A stretch of DNA of 64,000 nt from G963720475 sp963720475 (GCA_963720475.1 OY970394.1:682001-746000), one strand, 5' to 3'; positions 50,681-59,867 are shown, numbered from the stretch's first letter. Notes: generated from the sequence alone by a model not told the origin. Numbers and translations are program-made.

Positions 50681-52069
50681 ATGGCGGAACCCGAAACGCC
50701 GGAGGCCGAGCTGGGGCTTGGCGACGGCGTCACTTTCCCCGAGCGTTACTTCACCCAGCCCGCGATCGACCGCGAGTTCCCTGAGCACGGGCGCGACGCC
50801 CGCACCGCGCGCCTGACGCTCGGCGCGGAGGTCGAGCTCGACGGCGACCCGGCAAAGAATCTCGCCACGTTCGTCACCACCTGGATGGAGCCGGAGGCCC
50901 GTGACCTGATCGCCTCCAACCTCCACCGTAACTACATCGACCACGCCGAGTACCCGCAGACGGCCGAGGTCTCGCGACGCTGTGTGCGGATGCTGCACAA
51001 CCTCTTCCACGGCGAGGGCGAGCCGAACGAGCCCGGCGCCGCTTGCGCCGGCTCATCGGAGGCGGTGATGCTCGGCGCGCTGGCGATGAAGTGGCGTTGG
51101 AAGGCCGCACGTAAAGCGGCGGGCAAGCCGGACGCCGAGCCCAACCTCGTCTACGGCGCCGACGTGCACGTCGTCTGGGACAAGTTCTGCCGCTACTTCG
51201 ACGTCGAGCCGCGCCAGGTACCGACGCCAAGAGACCGCTTCACCGTCGGGCCGGACGAGCTCGAGTCGCAGATCGACGAGAACACGATCGGCGTCGTCGC
51301 TGTCGCCGGCACCACGTTCACCGGCGAGTGCGACGACGTAGTCGGGATCGACGCCATGCTCGGGCAACTCCGCGGCCGCGGACTGGACGTGCCGATGCAC
51401 GTGGACGCGGCGAGCGGCGGCTTCGTCTTCCCGTTCTCGGACCCCGACTTCGCGTGGGACTTCCGGCTCGAGTCGGTCAAGTCGATCAACGTCTCCGGCC
51501 ATAAGTTCGGCCTCGTCTTCCCCGGCGTCGGCTGGCTGGTCTTCCGCGACGACGAGCAGCTGCCCGAGGAGCTCGTCTTCTACGAGGATTACCTCGGCGA
51601 GCGCGACGCCACGTTCACGCTCAACTTCTCCGGCAGCTCGTCGTTCATCCTCGCCCAGTACTACAACTTCATCCGCCTCGGCCGCTCGGGCTACGCGTCG
51701 CTGGTGCGAACGATGGACGCGAACGCCAACGCGATCTCAGCCCAGCTCGCGGAAGAGGATGCGCTCGTCCTCCATGGCGGCTCGCCACGATTGCCGTTGG
51801 TGATCACCGAGGTGGCCGCCGGCGAGCCCTTCACGGGGGCCGACCTGGTCGGCGAGCTCGCCCAACGCCGCGGCTGGCTCGTGCCGGCGTACAAGTGCCC
51901 GCCCGCGAACGAGGACCGCCGGATCATCCGCATGCTGGTGAAGATCAACCAAACGCGCGAGCTGGCCGACGCGCTCTGCAGCGACGTCCACGACTCGATC
52001 GCTGACCTCCGCACCCGCGCTGGCGGCGGTGAGCCGCAGCGAAAGCACCACAGCGGCCACAACTACTGA
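50681..52069 (+). CDS. gadB: Glutamate decarboxylase
   Basis: A 462-aa PLP decarboxylase converting glutamate to GABA and CO2. The family landmarks are ENLHRNYIDHAEYP-like SNLHRNYIDHAEYPQTAEVS, GSSEAVMLGALAMKWRW, AVAGTTFTGECDDV, HVDAASGGFVFPFS and the PLP lysine at Lys275 in NVSGHKFGLVF. The C-terminus ends HHSGHNY, similar to the pH-gating tail of GadB. A GTG/ATG cluster exists; 50681 lies closest to the family start. No GadC antiporter is adjacent, so the role may be metabolic as much as acid resistance. Confidence 0.92.
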   Translation: MAEPETPEAELGLGDGVTFPERYFTQPAIDREFPEHGRDARTARLTLGAEVELDGDPAKNLATFVTTWMEPEARDLIASNLHRNYIDHAEYPQTAEVSRRCVRMLHNLFHGEGEPNEPGAACAGSSEAVMLGALAMKWRWKAARKAAGKPDAEPNLVYGADVHVVWDKFCRYFDVEPRQVPTPRDRFTVGPDELESQIDENTIGVVAVAGTTFTGECDDVVGIDAMLGQLRGRGLDVPMHVDAASGGFVFPFSDPDFAWDFRLESVKSINVSGHKFGLVFPGVGWLVFRDDEQLPEELVFYEDYLGERDATFTLNFSGSSSFILAQYYNFIRLGRSGYASLVRTMDANANAISAQLAEEDALVLHGGSPRLPLVITEVAAGEPFTGADLVGELAQRRGWLVPAYKCPPANEDRRIIRMLVKINQTRELADALCSDVHDSIADLRTRAGGGEPQRKHHSGHNY

Positions 52070-53073
52070 TCGTCTTCGCCCTCCTCGAGCAGGGCGCGCT
52101 GGTGGAGCGTGAGCAGGAACGCGATCGCGGGGCCCACGGTCAGGAGCGCAACGCCGAACACGATCAGCAGAGCCGTGAGCGTGGAGGAGGGCGCGGCTGC
52201 CTCGTCCAGTGTCAATTCGCCCGGGAGGATGTCGTGCCGCTGGGCGACACCCCACGCCCAGACGACCCCGACGACGGCGCCAATGGCGAGCAGGCGTGCA
52301 CCGGCGCGGTCGCGCAGCAACTGGATCACGCAGCCGACTCCGCAGACGACCGAGACGATCACGAGCGGGAGCGCGTCCGAGAGGAGGTCGTCGAAGAGCT
52401 CGCGCGCATCCGCACGGAGCACGATCAGTCCCGCGACGGCGAGCGCACCGGTGACCGCGGCCGCTGCGAGTGCGCGCGTGCGGAAGTAGCTGCGCAACTC
52501 CTCGTCGCCGAGCTTCCGCGCCTCGCGCGTGAGGTAGACGGCGGCGAGATATGCGCCAGTCGCGACGAACAGAGCGCCGATGACGAACGACGGCAGGTTG
52601 CACCAGCTCGTGAGCCGGTCGCCGTCGCCGTCGGCGGGCACCCTGCCGGTCGCGATCGCACCGACGACCGTGCCCATGAAGAACGGTGTCAGCACCGAGG
52701 AGAGCGCAAAGGTCGCGCCGAGCGCGCGCCTGCCGGGAATCCCGCGCGCGAGGTGGCGGAACGCAAACCCCGCGCCGCGCAGCACGATCCCAAGTGCGGC
52801 CAGCATCAGCGGGACGAACAGCGTCGACATGATCGCGGCGAAGGCCTCCGGGAACCCCGTCCACGTGAAGACGAGGAGGAAGACCAGCCAGACGTGGTTC
52901 GCCTCCCACACGGGCGTCAGTACGCGATCCATCAGTGCCCTCGGCCGGGCGCCGCGGCGAGCGTCACCGGCGAGGAGGTCCCACAGGCCGGCGCCGAAGT
53001 CCGCCCCGGCGAGCAGCACGTAGAGCGTGGCGCCGATCCAGATGACGATTGCGACCGCGTCGACCTCGTTCAC
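52063..53073 (-). CDS. cydB: Cytochrome bd ubiquinol/menaquinol oxidase subunit II
   Basis: A 336-aa membrane subunit with about eight to nine helices. Starts VAIVIWIGATLYVLLAGADF and contains LWDLLAGDARRG, LTPVWEANHVWLVFLLVFTW and GRRALGATFALSSVLTPFF, typical of CydB. With CydA it forms the high-affinity oxygen-reducing quinol oxidase. GTG 53073 overlaps the cydA stop codon. The order on the minus strand is cydA-cydB. No cydDC exporter is in the window. Confidence 0.94.
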   Translation of the reverse strand: MNEVDAVAIVIWIGATLYVLLAGADFGAGLWDLLAGDARRGARPRALMDRVLTPVWEANHVWLVFLLVFTWTGFPEAFAAIMSTLFVPLMLAALGIVLRGAGFAFRHLARGIPGRRALGATFALSSVLTPFFMGTVVGAIATGRVPADGDGDRLTSWCNLPSFVIGALFVATGAYLAAVYLTREARKLGDEELRSYFRTRALAAAAVTGALAVAGLIVLRADARELFDDLLSDALPLVIVSVVCGVGCVIQLLRDRAGARLLAIGAVVGVVWAWGVAQRHDILPGELTLDEAAAPSSTLTALLIVFGVALLTVGPAIAFLLTLHQRALLEEGEDDQ

Positions 53074-54464
53074 TAGCCCCGCTCCGCGTAGGAATCGTCG
53101 TCGTCCGGCGCAGGGACCGGCCCGTACGGCACGACCGTTGCGTCAGGGCCCTCTTCCCGCCAGCGCCGGGCCATCACCCGCAGCGCGTAGATCGTTCCCG
53201 CACCGAGCGCTGTGTAGAGCAGCACGACCGCCCCGAAGGTGAACCACAGCCCGCTCGCCCCGGTCACCGCCTCCTCGGTGCGCATCACCTTGTAGACGAT
53301 CCACGGCTGGCGGCCGACCTCGGTCACGATCCAGCCGCACCACATCGCGAGGATCGCCGCCGGCCCCGCGACGGCCGCGGCACGCCAGAACCACTTCGAC
53401 TGCGGCAGCGAACGCCGGCGCCACCAGACGATCGCGTACCAGACCCCCAGCAAGAGGTAGGCGGAGCCGATCCCGACCATCGTGTCGAAGGCGAGGTGGA
53501 GCAGCGTCGGCGAGGGAGGCCGCTCGTTCTCCGGCACCTGGTCGAGGCCCTTGACGACCGTGTCGGGCGAGAAGCCGACGAGGATCGAATCGAGGTCGGG
53601 GATGCCGATGCCGAACTTGACCTTGCCGTCGTCGAAGATGCCGCCGACCCACTCGGTCTGGTTGGGGCCGGTCTCGGTGACGTACTCCATCGAGGCGAAC
53701 TTCGACGGCTGGTCCTCGGCGATCGCTCGTGCGGCCGTGTCGCCGACCCCGAACTGGATCGGCGCCGCGATGCAGGCGAGCGTGAACGGGATCGCAAAGC
53801 CGAGCCGGTGGTGGCGATCGTTGCGGCCGCGGAGGATCGCCACCGCGTAGACGGCCGCGACCATGAACCCGGCGACGAGGTACGCGGCGAGCAGCATGTG
53901 CGGCACCTCGTAGGGCGTCGCGGTATTGAAGAGCGCGCCCATCGGATCGATGTTCACGGCCTCGCCCTTCGAGTTGAGGTCGAAGCCGGTCGGCTGGTTC
54001 ATCCACGAGTTGACCGCCACGACCGAGAAGGCGCCGCCGATCCCGGCGATCACGATCGGCACGCCGGTCCAGAGGTGCGCCCGCGGGCTGAGGTGCTTCC
54101 AGCCGTAGATGTAGATCGCGATGAAGATCGCCTCAGTGAAGAAGAAGATCCCCTCGATCGCGAAGCCGGTGCCGAAGACGTCGCCGAAGCGGTCCATGAA
54201 CCGTGGCCACAACAGCCCCATCTCGAACGAGAGGACCGTGCCGGTGACGGCGCCGACGGCGAACAGGACGGCCATCACCTTCGACCAGCGGCGCGCGAGC
54301 TCGAGCGCGTCCTCGTCGTTCTTGCGCACCCCCCACCAGTTCGCGATCAGCGTGATCAGCGGAAAGCCGATCCCCATGCACGCGAACACGATGTGGAACG
54401 CGAGCGTGAATGCCATCTGCTGCCGGGCGGGCAGCAGCTGTGAGGTCTCGGCGATCCAGCTCAC
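53073..54464 (-). CDS. cydA: Cytochrome bd oxidase subunit I
   Basis: A 463-aa subunit carrying haems b558, b595 and d. N-terminal RQQMAFTLAFHIVFACMGIG contains a haem-ligand His; later segments include FGTGFAIEGIFFFTEAIFIA, GWKHLSPRAHLWTGVPIVIA, VNSWMNQPTG and EVGRQPWIVYKVMRT. The quinol-binding Q-loop appears short. GTG 54464 is the start. The pair gives a low-oxygen branch beside the bc complex at 60724-62939. Confidence 0.94.
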   Translation of the reverse strand: MSWIAETSQLLPARQQMAFTLAFHIVFACMGIGFPLITLIANWWGVRKNDEDALELARRWSKVMAVLFAVGAVTGTVLSFEMGLLWPRFMDRFGDVFGTGFAIEGIFFFTEAIFIAIYIYGWKHLSPRAHLWTGVPIVIAGIGGAFSVVAVNSWMNQPTGFDLNSKGEAVNIDPMGALFNTATPYEVPHMLLAAYLVAGFMVAAVYAVAILRGRNDRHHRLGFAIPFTLACIAAPIQFGVGDTAARAIAEDQPSKFASMEYVTETGPNQTEWVGGIFDDGKVKFGIGIPDLDSILVGFSPDTVVKGLDQVPENERPPSPTLLHLAFDTMVGIGSAYLLLGVWYAIVWWRRRSLPQSKWFWRAAAVAGPAAILAMWCGWIVTEVGRQPWIVYKVMRTEEAVTGASGLWFTFGAVVLLYTALGAGTIYALRVMARRWREEGPDATVVPYGPVPAPDDDDSYAERG

Positions 54465-54608
54465 GCCGCGCAGGCTACCCGCGCTCTCGCTCCTACTGGA
54501 CGTGAGCCCGATTCGATCCTAGACTCGGTCCCAAGGCGTAATTCCCCTCTGTCCACGCGCTTGTAGGGCCGATGGCATACAGCTAAACCCCCGGAAGGAG
54601 CAGTAGCA

Positions 54609-55379
54609 GTGAACAACATCCCCACAAACCATCCCCGCAGGGCAGCCTGGCTGCTCGCCACCGCCGCTGCCGTTTTCGCGAGTGGTCTCCTCGCTGCCGC
54701 GGCCCAGGCAGGGAGTGCATCCGTATCGATCTCCGGGCAGAACCGGATCGCCCAGTTCAACGCCCAGCCAGGCGAGACCAACGCCTTGCGCACCAGCGTG
54801 AGCGCGAGCGGCAAGACGGTTCTGTTCACCGACACCAACCAGGCGATCACCCCCGGCGCCGGCTGCGCCGTTTTCCCGCAGATAGCCAACACGGTCCAGT
54901 GCAGCCTGGCGCAGAGGTTCACCGTTGCCCAGGCGTCGCTCGGAGACGGGTCGGACACCGCATCGATCGGGTCGCGCTCCTCGACGCAGGTCAACGCCAC
55001 CGGCGGCGATGAGAACGATCAAATCGTCGTTCGCAGCGGCACCGCTCGGTCGAGCATCGGCGGCAACGACGGTGACGACAAGCTGACCGCGAAGTCACCG
55101 GAGGACGGCGTCAGCACCCTCAGGGGCGGCGACGGCAACGACACCCTCAAGGGCGGCAAGGCGAACGACTGGCTGATCGGAGACGACGGTAACGACACGC
55201 TCACCGGGCTGTCCGGCAAGGACAAGTACTCGGCGGGCAACGGCGACGACAAGGTGTTCGCAAAGGGCGACTCGGCGTCGGGCAAGGAGAGCGTCAACTG
55301 CGGCAAGGGGCGCGACGCCGCGGCGCTCGACAACGCTGAGGCGGCGTCCGCCGTCGGGTGCGAGTCGAAGAGCCTCTGA
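54609..55379 (+). CDS. Secreted RTX-like (haemolysin-type calcium-binding) protein
   Basis: A 256-aa exported protein. The signal peptide (AWLLATAAAVFASGLLAAAA) ends before AQAGSAS. The C-terminal third has nonapeptide-like repeats GGDGNDTLKGG, GDDGNDTLTG and AGNGDDKVFAKGD, which bind calcium in RTX beta rolls. It ends with a two-cysteine segment (VNCGKGRDAA, VGCESKSL). GTG 54609 follows GGAAGGAGC. No type I secretion genes are nearby; the signal peptide implies Sec export. Function unknown. Confidence 0.82.
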   Translation: MNNIPTNHPRRAAWLLATAAAVFASGLLAAAAQAGSASVSISGQNRIAQFNAQPGETNALRTSVSASGKTVLFTDTNQAITPGAGCAVFPQIANTVQCSLAQRFTVAQASLGDGSDTASIGSRSSTQVNATGGDENDQIVVRSGTARSSIGGNDGDDKLTAKSPEDGVSTLRGGDGNDTLKGGKANDWLIGDDGNDTLTGLSGKDKYSAGNGDDKVFAKGDSASGKESVNCGKGRDAAALDNAEAASAVGCESKSL

Positions 55380-55401
55380 CCCCCGGTCAGACCTGACATA
55401 C

Positions 55402-55431
55402 GGCGGGCGGGCCGATCCAGGCCCGCCCGCC
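55402..55431. terminator. Bidirectional hairpin terminator
   Basis: A perfect 12-bp GC stem (55402-55413 with 55420-55431) around the loop GATCCA lies 22 bp after the RTX gene stop and 30 bp from the tRNA-Lys 3' end on the other strand. It would stop transcription from both sides. There is no T-run. Confidence 0.7.
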
Positions 55432-55461
55432 CTCGCGCGCGGCGACGGCGACGGTTTCCGA

Positions 55462-55534
55462 TGGGCCGTGAAGGACTCGAACCTTCAACCTTGAGCTTAA
55501 GAGGCTCCTGCTCTACCAGTTGAGCTAACGGCCC
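55462..55534 (-). tRNA. tRNA-Lys (anticodon CTT)
   Basis: On the minus strand the acceptor arms GGGCCGT and ACGGCCC pair, the D arm is GCTC/GAGC, the anticodon loop is CTCTTAA with CTT (plus-strand 55499-55501), and the T arm is GAAGG-TTCGAGT-CCTTC. The first anticodon-stem pair is a G-A mismatch; the other four pair. CCA is not encoded. No repeat of its 3' end is seen in the window. Confidence 0.95.
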
Positions 55535-55564
55535 GGAGGGGCAGGATTCTAGACGGGGCGCGGT

Positions 55565-55924
55565 TCAGGACCCGGCGCCGTCGCCGGCGGCGGCGAGCGC
55601 TTCGTCCACGGTCGCGCGGATGGCGAAGACGCGGTCGAGCCCCGTGATCTCGAAGACCTTGAGGATGTTCGGGTCGCCGCACCCGACGGCGACCACGCCT
55701 TCGACGTCGCGCAGCCGCTTCACCGCGCCGACCAGCACCCCGAGCGCGGTCGAGTCGATGAACGTGACTGCCGAGAGGTCGATCCCGAGCTTTGTCGCGC
55801 CGGCGTCGATGGCTGCCTCGACCGCCCGCTTCAGCTCCGGTGCGCGGTAGAGATCGAGCTCGCCCGCCGGAGCGATGATGCGCGTCTGCGCGTCGACCTC
55901 GCGCTCCTCGATCTTGAAGGTCAC
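55565..55924 (-). CDS. STAS-domain anti-sigma factor antagonist (SpoIIAA/RsbV-like)
   Basis: A 119-aa single STAS domain. It has RIIAPAGELDLYRAPELKRA, then LGIDLSAVTFIDSTALGVLV; the Ser in DSTALG is the phosphorylation site in partner-switch antagonists. It would release a sigma factor by binding an RsbW-like kinase. GTG 55924 overlaps the upstream TPR gene stop by 4 bp. The RsbW-like protein at 35313 lacks kinase residues, so the true partner may lie elsewhere. Confidence 0.88.
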   Translation of the reverse strand: MTFKIEEREVDAQTRIIAPAGELDLYRAPELKRAVEAAIDAGATKLGIDLSAVTFIDSTALGVLVGAVKRLRDVEGVVAVGCGDPNILKVFEITGLDRVFAIRATVDEALAAAGDGAGS

Positions 55925-56628
55925 TCGGCCTTTACTCCGCCTGGACTCGGACCCTGCTGGCCTTGGGCGCCCTGTGTCTGCTGCTGGTTCGCCGCCTGCT
56001 TCGCCTGCGCGACCGCGGCCTCGGCCTCCTTGCGCTGGTCTGCCGGCACGAGGCTGATGGCCTTCCTCCCGGCCAGGTCGGCGCGGCGGCTGTCGCCGGC
56101 GAGCGTCCATAGCTGGACGAGCTGCACATAGGGCTGCGGCTCCTTGCGGTCGGCAATCGCATTTTCGAGCGCGCGCGCGGCCTGCTCGCTCTGGTTCAGC
56201 GCGATGTAGGCCTGGACGGCCGTGCTCGCGAGCGACGGGTCGACCTTGCCCTTGGCGGCCTTCTCGTAAAGCTTCCAGCCCGCGACCGCGTCCTCGAGGT
56301 TCTGCTTGCCGTCCTTGCCGTAGGTGTTCTTCTGCTCGTCGAAGTCCGCCTGCGCGAGGTTGTAGTTGTCGCGCACCACGATCTTCAGCGAGGCCTGGTC
56401 GGTCGGGCTCGACTGGAGCTTCTTCTCCGCCTTCTCGATCCGCTCCTCGATCTGCTTGTTCCCGCTGTTGCCGTCATCGCCGCCGCCGCTGGTGAAGATG
56501 TCGGCGATCCCGCCCGAGACGTCCCCGCCGATGCCGAAGAGCACCAGTCCACCGCCCATCAGGACCGCGAGCGTCAGGTACGTCGCCTGGACAACTCGCC
56601 GGCGCTTGCCTTTCAGGTCGAAGAGCAT
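55921..56628 (-). CDS. Membrane-anchored TPR-like protein
   Basis: A 235-aa protein with one N-terminal membrane helix (ATYLTLAVLMGGGLVLFGIG), a Gly/Asp linker, helical repeats of TPR type (~60-200, LASTAVQAYIALNQSEQAAR, LWTLAGDSRRADLAGRKAIS) and a Gln-rich tail. It likely scaffolds protein interactions. It lies between tatC and the STAS gene on the same strand, overlapping the latter by 4 bp. Function unknown. Confidence 0.8.
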   Translation of the reverse strand: MLFDLKGKRRRVVQATYLTLAVLMGGGLVLFGIGGDVSGGIADIFTSGGGDDGNSGNKQIEERIEKAEKKLQSSPTDQASLKIVVRDNYNLAQADFDEQKNTYGKDGKQNLEDAVAGWKLYEKAAKGKVDPSLASTAVQAYIALNQSEQAARALENAIADRKEPQPYVQLVQLWTLAGDSRRADLAGRKAISLVPADQRKEAEAAVAQAKQAANQQQTQGAQGQQGPSPGGVKAE

Positions 56629-56646
56629 CTGTGTCGGAGGATACGG

Positions 56647-57414
56647 CTAGGTCTCGGTGGACGCAGCCGGCTCGGCCACGTCTTCAGGCGGCCGCCCGAA
56701 CGCGGCGGCGAGCAGGATACTCAGCTCGTAGAGGAGGATCAGCGGGACCATCTCGAGGATCAGGGTGACCGGGTCGATCGTGGGCAGCAGCGCCGCGAGG
56801 ACAGCCATCCCGAGGATCGCGTAGCGGCGGTTCTTGCGCAGTTTCTCCGGGGTGGTGATCCCGAGCCGCGTGGCGGCGAGGATCCCCACCGGAATCTGGA
56901 ACAACAGTCCCAGCGCGAGCATCGAGAGGGCGGCGAAGCTGTAGTAGTCACGGGCCCGCAGCTCCGTGTTGAACTCGTCGGCGTTGAAGCTGAGCAGGAA
57001 GTCGATCGCCGGCGTCAGCACGACGAAGTAACAGAAGGCGACGCCGCCGATGAAGAGCACCGGAACCAGCAGCAGGAGCGGGGTCGCCACCCGCCTCTCG
57101 GTCGGGCTGAACGCCGGCAGTACGAACGCGTAGATCTGGTAGAGGACGACCGGCAGTGCGATCAAGAGCGCCATGTAGAGCGACAGCGTGACCGTGGTGA
57201 GAAACGGCTCCGTCGGCGACAGCGTGACCGGCTCCTGACCCTTCGGCAGCGGGTCGTTCATCAGGTCGAGGATCAGGTGGTTCTGCCATGCGCAGAGCGC
57301 GAACGCGACGAAGATCGCCGCGATCGAGATGATGATCCGCGTGCGTAGCTCGTCGAGGTGCTCGACGAGCGTCAGACGGTCCTCGTGACCAACCGGCCGG
57401 ATCCGCTTCCTCAT
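56647..57414 (-). CDS. tatC: Sec-independent protein translocase TatC
   Basis: The 255-aa TatC binds twin-arginine signals and works with TatA. The N-terminal EDRLTLVEHLDELRTRIIIS contains the conserved acidic recognition site; FLTTVTLSLYMALLIALPVV, LPAFSPTERRVATPL and GIAVLAALLPTIDP-like segments mark the six helices. It lies downstream of tatA on the minus strand, 22 bp away. A likely client is the Rieske protein encoded at 62244. Confidence 0.94.
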   Translation of the reverse strand: MRKRIRPVGHEDRLTLVEHLDELRTRIIISIAAIFVAFALCAWQNHLILDLMNDPLPKGQEPVTLSPTEPFLTTVTLSLYMALLIALPVVLYQIYAFVLPAFSPTERRVATPLLLLVPVLFIGGVAFCYFVVLTPAIDFLLSFNADEFNTELRARDYYSFAALSMLALGLLFQIPVGILAATRLGITTPEKLRKNRRYAILGMAVLAALLPTIDPVTLILEMVPLILLYELSILLAAAFGRPPEDVAEPAASTET

Positions 57415-57436
57415 CGCAAGAAGGTCCGGCTACCGG

Positions 57437-57664
57437 CTAGGAGTTGGCCTGCTCCGCCTTCGAGGAGGCGTCCACCTTGGCCGAGGAAGACGGCTCGATC
57501 GCGTCGGGCTCGTCGTCGTCGTGGTCCTTCCCCGTGATCGAGTCCTTGAAGTTGCGCATTCCCCGGCCCATCGAGCGGCCGAGGTCGGGCAGGCGCTTCG
57601 GCCCAAAGATGAGCAGAACGATTACGAGGACTATTGCGATCTCGAGCGGGCCGATGTTCGGCAT
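57437..57664 (-). CDS. tatA: Sec-independent protein translocase TatA
   Basis: The 75-aa pore-forming subunit. It has the short membrane helix IAIVLVIVLLIFGPKRLPDL (with the FGPKRLP hinge), an amphipathic helix GRSMGRGMRNFKDSI, and an acidic charged tail. ATG 57664 follows AGGAGCCCC. It is the first gene of the tatA-tatC pair. Confidence 0.94.
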   Translation of the reverse strand: MPNIGPLEIAIVLVIVLLIFGPKRLPDLGRSMGRGMRNFKDSITGKDHDDDEPDAIEPSSSAKVDASSKAEQANS

Positions 57665-57748
57665 TGGGGCTCCTAAGCGATCAGGGTGGGGTCATGGTAG
57701 CGCTGCCGCGTCCTACGACCCCCCGCCTGCAACGGATCAGTCGCGGGC

Positions 57749-58333
57749 TTAGGACTCGTCGTCTTCGAAGTTACGGTAGTAGCGCGAGGGCGTCGGGCCG
57801 CGCTGCCCTTGGTACTTCGAGCGGGCGACATCGCTGCCGTACGGGTTCTCGGCCGCCTCGCTCATCCGCAGGAACGAGATCTGGCCGATCTTCATCCCGG
57901 GATAGATCGCGATCGGCAGGTTCGCGACGTTGGACAACTCGAGGGTCAGGTGCCCATCCCAGCCCGCGTCCACGAAGCCGGCGGTGCTGTGGATCAGCAA
58001 GCCGAGCCGACCCAGGCTCGACTTGCCTTCGAGGCGCGCCACGAGATCCGTTCCCAGAGCCACCCGCTCGAGCGTCGAGCCGAGCACGAACTCGCCGGGG
58101 TGCAGGATGAACGCGCCGTTCTCGTCCACCTCGACGAGCTCGGTGAGGTCTTCCTGCGCCTGCTTCGGATCGATGTAAGGGGTCGTGTCGTTGCGGAAGA
58201 CGCGGAACAAGCGGTCCACGCGGAGGTCGACCGACGAAGGCTGGAGGGCGTTCTCGCCCATGGGCTCGATGACGATTCCCCCACCCTCGATCTCCTTGCG
58301 AATCGATGCGTCCGAGAGGACCACGAGCGCCAC
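57749..58333 (-). CDS. dcd: dCTP deaminase (possibly bifunctional with dUTPase)
   Basis: A 194-aa enzyme making dUTP (or dUMP) from dCTP. The family motifs are VVLSDASIRKEIEGGGIVIE, GKSSLGRLGLLIHSTAGFVD and AGWDGHLTLELSN, with the C-terminal GQRGPTPSRYYRNF tail. Several actinobacterial members are bifunctional DCD-DUT enzymes, which I cannot distinguish here. GTG 58333 is listed; GTG 58324 gives the more typical MVLSD start. Confidence 0.93.
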   Translation of the reverse strand: MALVVLSDASIRKEIEGGGIVIEPMGENALQPSSVDLRVDRLFRVFRNDTTPYIDPKQAQEDLTELVEVDENGAFILHPGEFVLGSTLERVALGTDLVARLEGKSSLGRLGLLIHSTAGFVDAGWDGHLTLELSNVANLPIAIYPGMKIGQISFLRMSEAAENPYGSDVARSKYQGQRGPTPSRYYRNFEDDES

Positions 58334-58419
58334 CCTACATTCGCGGCCCGATCCCTTTAGGAGCCCTTATCCGGCGGTGCTCAAGGATTTTCGTCAGCCG
58401 CCGATAGCGCGACTAGGTC

Positions 58420-58851
58420 ATGAGTCCCGCCCCGCAAAACCCCGAGCACCCGATCAAGCGGATCGAGCTCCCCAGTGGACGGACCATGGACGTCCTCTCG
58501 TTCGCGGACGCCGCGGCCGAAACAACCCGCCCCCAGCCCCGCAAGGCCCGCGCGCTCCACCGTTGCGAGAGCTGCTCCTCGGAGCTGGTCTACCCGATCG
58601 ACTGGGCGCAAGAGGGCGAGCGTTGGCGCGTGACGCTGCGCTGCCCCGAGTGTGAGCACGTCGACAACGGCAGCTTCGACCAGGGATCAGTAGACGTCTT
58701 CGACGAGTGCCTCGAGGAGGGCACGCAGGAGCTCCTCAAGACGCTGCGCGAGCTCTCGCAGGCGAACATGCAGGACTACGTCGAGCGCTTTCTCGGGGCG
58801 CTCGAGGCAGACGCCATCCTGCCCGAGGACTTCACCACCTCTCGCGGCTGA
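58420..58851 (+). CDS. Zinc-ribbon protein of unknown function
   Basis: A 143-aa cytoplasmic protein with a CxxC...CxxC zinc ribbon (LHRCESCSSELVYPIDW, VTLRCPECEHVDNGSF) at residues ~48-85 and a helical acidic C-terminus (ECLEEGTQELLKTLRELSQA). I recognise it only as a conserved-looking hypothetical. It is divergent from dcd and convergent with the polyprenyl synthase gene. Confidence 0.72.
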   Translation: MSPAPQNPEHPIKRIELPSGRTMDVLSFADAAAETTRPQPRKARALHRCESCSSELVYPIDWAQEGERWRVTLRCPECEHVDNGSFDQGSVDVFDECLEEGTQELLKTLRELSQANMQDYVERFLGALEADAILPEDFTTSRG

Positions 58852-58859
58852 ACTCTGAG

Positions 58860-59867
58860 CTACGAGTAGCGCGCGACGACCGCGTCGGCGACCAGCTCGA
58901 GTGGACGCCGCCGGGCCGCATCCAGGTCCAGCTCGTCGAGCCTCCCCTTGGCCTCCGCGACGTGGGCCAATGCCCGCTCACGAGCCAGCGCGAGGGCTCC
59001 AGTCGCGGCGATCCGGTCGCACACCTCCGCCGCCTGCTCGGACGAGCCAATCGCGGCCAGGTCCAACTTCCGTAGTGCCGGGTCGGCCTCGAGCGCGAGG
59101 ATCAGCGGCAGGGTGACGGTTCCGTCGAGCAGATCGGTGCCGCGCGGCTTGCCGGTGCGCTCGGGGGGGCCCTCGATGTCGAGCACGTCGTCGAGGATCT
59201 GGAAGGCGAGGCCGATCCGCTTGCCGAAACCGCCGAGCGCGTCCGCGGCCACCGCGCCCGGGGTACCGAGCAGCGATCCCAGCCGGCTCGCCGCCTCGAA
59301 CAGTCGCGCGGTCTTGAGCTCGCAGCGCTCGGCGTAGCGCTCGGGCGTGACCTCGAGCGAGAACGCGTCGGCGCGCTGCATCAGCTCCCCGCGGACGAGC
59401 GCCGACGAGGCGGCGGAGAGCTCGCGGACAGCCTCCTCGCTCCCGCCCGCGACGAGCTCCGAGAAGGCGCGCGACAGCAGCAGGTCGCCGGCGGCGGTGG
59501 CTTCGAGCCGGCCTGCAGCCGCATAGATCGTCGGGCGGCCGCGGCGCAGCGGCGAGCGGTCGAGGACGTCGTCGTGGACGAGCGTCGCCATGTGGAGGAG
59601 CTCGATGCTCACCGCCGCGCGCAGCACGCCTCCCTCGGCAGGCGCGCCGGGCTCGCCCGCGCACAGGAACAGCAGCATCGGGCGCAGCCGTTTGCCGCCG
59701 GCCGACAGGGTGTCGAGCAGCGGCGGCGCGAGGCTCGGGCCGGCGGTCGCGGCGAGCTCGGCGATCCGTGCCTCGGTTGCCTCCAACCGCGCGGCGAGCG
59801 ATGGACCGGCCGCGTCGAGGATCGCCGCCTGCTCGGGCGGGAGGCCGGTCTCGCCCGTCACGCTCAC
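58860..59867 (-). CDS. Polyprenyl diphosphate synthase (heptaprenyl-type)
   Basis: A 335-aa trans-prenyl synthase that extends allylic diphosphates, probably giving the menaquinone side chain. The first Asp-rich motif is HDDVLDRSPLRRG, the second is QILDDVLDIEG, followed by GKPRGTDLLDGTVTLPL. Chain length cannot be read reliably. It overlaps the menG start region (4 bp), so the two menaquinone genes are cotranscribed. Confidence 0.92.
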   Translation of the reverse strand: MSVTGETGLPPEQAAILDAAGPSLAARLEATEARIAELAATAGPSLAPPLLDTLSAGGKRLRPMLLFLCAGEPGAPAEGGVLRAAVSIELLHMATLVHDDVLDRSPLRRGRPTIYAAAGRLEATAAGDLLLSRAFSELVAGGSEEAVRELSAASSALVRGELMQRADAFSLEVTPERYAERCELKTARLFEAASRLGSLLGTPGAVAADALGGFGKRIGLAFQILDDVLDIEGPPERTGKPRGTDLLDGTVTLPLILALEADPALRKLDLAAIGSSEQAAEVCDRIAATGALALARERALAHVAEAKGRLDELDLDAARRRPLELVADAVVARYS

